Origin: Glandiceps talaboti
Lineage: Eukaryota > Hemichordata > Enteropneusta > Spengelidae
Direction of reading: 5' to 3'
Length of the DNA: 64,000 nucleotides
Assembly: GCF_964340395.1 (NCBI RefSeq)
Contig: NC_135550.1
Span: 24,580,676 to 24,644,675 of the forward strand
In this document: positions 61,581 through 64,000 of the stretch, piece by piece
How the letters are laid out: each line of letters begins with the position of its first letter
Numbering within the stretch: position 1 is the first letter of the stretch
The notes under the pieces: generated by a model
What the model saw: the letters and a program-made list of their open reading frames with translations, nothing else
Told to the model about the DNA's origin: nothing
The model's database searches: none
Position numbers and translations under genes: made by a program

Positions 61581-64000
61581 TTTTTTTCCAAGCTACTCTC
61601 TGTTTTTTAAGATTTTTTTTTTTTTTTAACTCTGATGAGGATCTGAAAGTAGACCAGTAGGCTTGGCAAGTAGAGCTGTGGTCACCATGTTTGGCTTACA
61701 CCTGTACTCAGCTATAGACTTGTAATGTTCAGTTGCTACTGACGAGTAGCCGGATACACTACCAGTTATCAGATCTTACAACAATGTAGATGCTAATCTA
61801 GGCAGTTGCAGGCCATTTTTACAATAAGACCCTCTTGAAAGATTGTTCAATTTTTTGACTAAAAGACCCAGCTGAAGAGATACAGGGTTTTCATCATTGT
61901 TGTCAAGAGGATGCTCAACACAGCCCTACAATTTATCATAGTGTCCTTGCCAATTGCAAGCTTCATTTACTAAACACCATCACCAGCTGCCTGGCTGATA
62001 AGTACTATTTTATAGATTTTTACAACTTTTTATCCATCTCCCCAAAAAGTGGCCAACCAACACCTTGTAACTGGAGTATCATCAGGTCACTAATGCACCC
62101 AGCACATGGACCACAGTCTTTTTGCGGCTTCACTGTCTGTCTGCCTCTCTCTTTCTCTCTCTTTTTTTTTTATACTTGAAAGGTAGACAACCCTTACGGT
62201 GTGTAAACAACTTCACCAAGCCCCTTAATAAATGGACTTTGCTGTGAACAAGAAGGGTATAGACACACTTTGGTAAATGGCTTAACCCACCAAGTTTAGA
62301 TTTCCACACCTACTTCTCATTCTTGAAGTCTTCACCAGGAGACTAATTTAAGCCCTCCAGTCAACATTATCTCAACTATCCCACACTATTTGTCCTGTGG
62401 GTTCCTTCACACTTTGGACTTTGTTTTCTGTTAAAATACTGGAAACATTTTCGCTACAAAGCTCTTTTTGTCAAAGCTGTCAATGTCGTAAGTGGGCTGC
62501 CAAATAGTCTGGGGATGCTAGTCCACCTTGCCTTTGACTAGGCCAATAGAATCCACATACTTGGTAGCATTAGCTGTATTTCTGACTGTGTTAGAGTAAG
62601 GGTAAAATGAATTTGATGCCAGACCAGCCATTTTAGCTGCATTGGTGTTGAAATTAAGACAGATACGTGGGCTTGAATGTAAAATATAAACAGTGACGTT
62701 TTGTTCTTTGTAGTAGTTCATACCTACACACTTTGGAAAATAACTCCAGTATGCCACAATTGATTGTTCTAGTAATACTGTGCTGAAAGACGTGCCCAAG
62801 TGCCTAGCATACCACTGTTAACCTGTATGTCCTGACAAAATGTCAGACACATAAGCTATTCCTTACAGATATGTGTTTTATTTGTGGCAACTCTAAACTT
62901 GTATATGTTGTAAAATTAAAAGAAACTGCTTAGAGTATTGATTTCTATTCTTTACCATCGTAATGCTTAACTTTGATTTATTTTCAAATGTCAGAAAATT
63001 TGAACTTTTTGCACTGTCTTTTGTATAACCAAACTTTCAAACTAGATATATCATGGATTGGTCCTGTCATGGCATTGCATGGCATTATTGGGTGAGTGAG
63101 TTGAACCGCTTCAAACTTCTTTTCATTTAGCACTTGAATGGAAGCTATGATACACATGTTTGCAAAAACTCAAAACACCATAGGAATAAGTAGAAATCAG
63201 ATTTGAAGCTGCTTTTCATATTCAATTGATTTTCAACTTTTGTTTTCCTGTCATGAAAAAAAAAACAATCAGTGCTGTAGCAACACATAATAAAGGTTAG
63301 AGTGGCTTCTCCATGCCATCATCATCATCATGACGACCATTGAACTATACACCAGCATCATTTCTAAAAGTTTTGTAAAAAAAAAAAAGTTAAAAAAAAA
63401 AAAATAGGTGTCAAGTGAAAAGATTGAAAGAAAAGTCAGTGTGCAGGTGCACTCCATACTGACAGATGTATGGTGGGATGATTTGAAAGTCAGAACAACG
63501 GTATGAAGCAAGGCAAACAGATCGATGGTAGTTAGGATGATGGTATGTTTGCACAGTCCCTGGACTAGAGATCCACATCATTAAGACAGTGAATACCTAA
63601 CAATGCCAACTAATGGACAAGGGTGTCTCAAGCCTTTCCCATTGTCACACACTTTAATGGCGCTATCATGAACTCGGCACAGGTGTACCTAGTTTCATTC
63701 TTTTATACTCACGTCATGGGAGGTAAGAGGTCCATTAATTAAGAAGTCACAAAAGGAAAAAAACATTCCTCGGCTTGCCAAAAAGCTGCAATCGGGTCAA
63801 TTAAGTTTTCCAAGTGAGCTAAGTTTAAGTTGTCCCATGTGACCAATGTTTACAAGTGATTTTTTTTCCATGGTGGTTCCAGTTTCTTTTATTATTCTTT
63901 TTTGATGACTTTGAGATGTTAACTTCATTCAAGATGAAATTATATCACTTTAGTCAGGTTTTGATGTCTGTATATTTGTGCTTTCTCTTTTTCAAGTATC
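61581..64000. other. 3' flank with no recognised gene
   Basis: AT-rich sequence with poly-A runs near 63378-63405. The 93-codon minus-strand frame at 62799-62518 has no splice or family support. This may be XRN2 3'UTR extension or intergenic DNA. Confidence 0.55.

Noticed and set aside
62518-62799. 93-codon minus-strand frame downstream of XRN2
   Set aside because: No family signal, no splice partners and ordinary composition; consistent with chance.
1-64000. CRISPR array, operon or prokaryotic system, prompted by the tandem repeats
   Set aside because: Repeats are contiguous units without unique spacers, and all genes are spliced animal genes.

Overview
This is animal nuclear DNA: AT-rich, intron-rich, with consensus GT/AG splice sites and many simple repeats. 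It carries three protein-coding genes. The exon models below were assembled by hand from open frames, splice sites, phase bookkeeping and remembered family hallmarks; no alignment was run. Single MRCK and XRN2 genes, high intron density and the repeat style suggest a non-vertebrate, probably marine bilaterian such as a hemichordate, amphioxus or lophotrochozoan. That placement is inference.

Layout. (1) 1-10955, plus strand: the last 11 coding exons and long 3'UTR of a myotonic dystrophy kinase-related CDC42-binding kinase (MRCK; CDC42BPA/B, fly gek). They encode the end of the PH domain, the CNH (citron homology) domain, the CRIB motif and the C-terminal tail. The window opens exactly on a splice donor. 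(2) 10956-13797: AT-rich convergent intergenic/3'UTR space. (3) 13798-37313, minus strand: a complete 17-exon gene for a 694-residue HEAT/ARM-repeat protein that I cannot name. (4) 37314-37940: a compact divergent promoter with ETS-, YY1- and CGCGAGA-type motifs. (5) 37941-59949, plus strand: a complete 31-exon XRN2, the nuclear 5'-3' exoribonuclease, predicted at 866 residues, with 3'UTR to about 61580. (6) 61581-64000: no gene seen.

The three genes are not an obvious pathway. XRN2 and the HEAT gene share a promoter region head-to-head; the HEAT gene and MRCK are tail-to-tail.

The most unusual signal is a recurring one: splice boundaries have tandem or near-tandem copies of themselves in the neighbouring intron. 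The extreme case is HEAT-gene intron 10, about 96% of which is some 45 copies of a 56-bp unit that contains the intron's own 5' splice site. Smaller cases occur at XRN2 exons 4, 10 and 26, HEAT exons 2 and 6, and the MRCK exon at 5086. Other items are two candidate microexons (18 and 27 nt), a broken non-LTR retrotransposon end, hairpin elements, and a CpG-richer 1.7-kb block inside a HEAT-gene intron.
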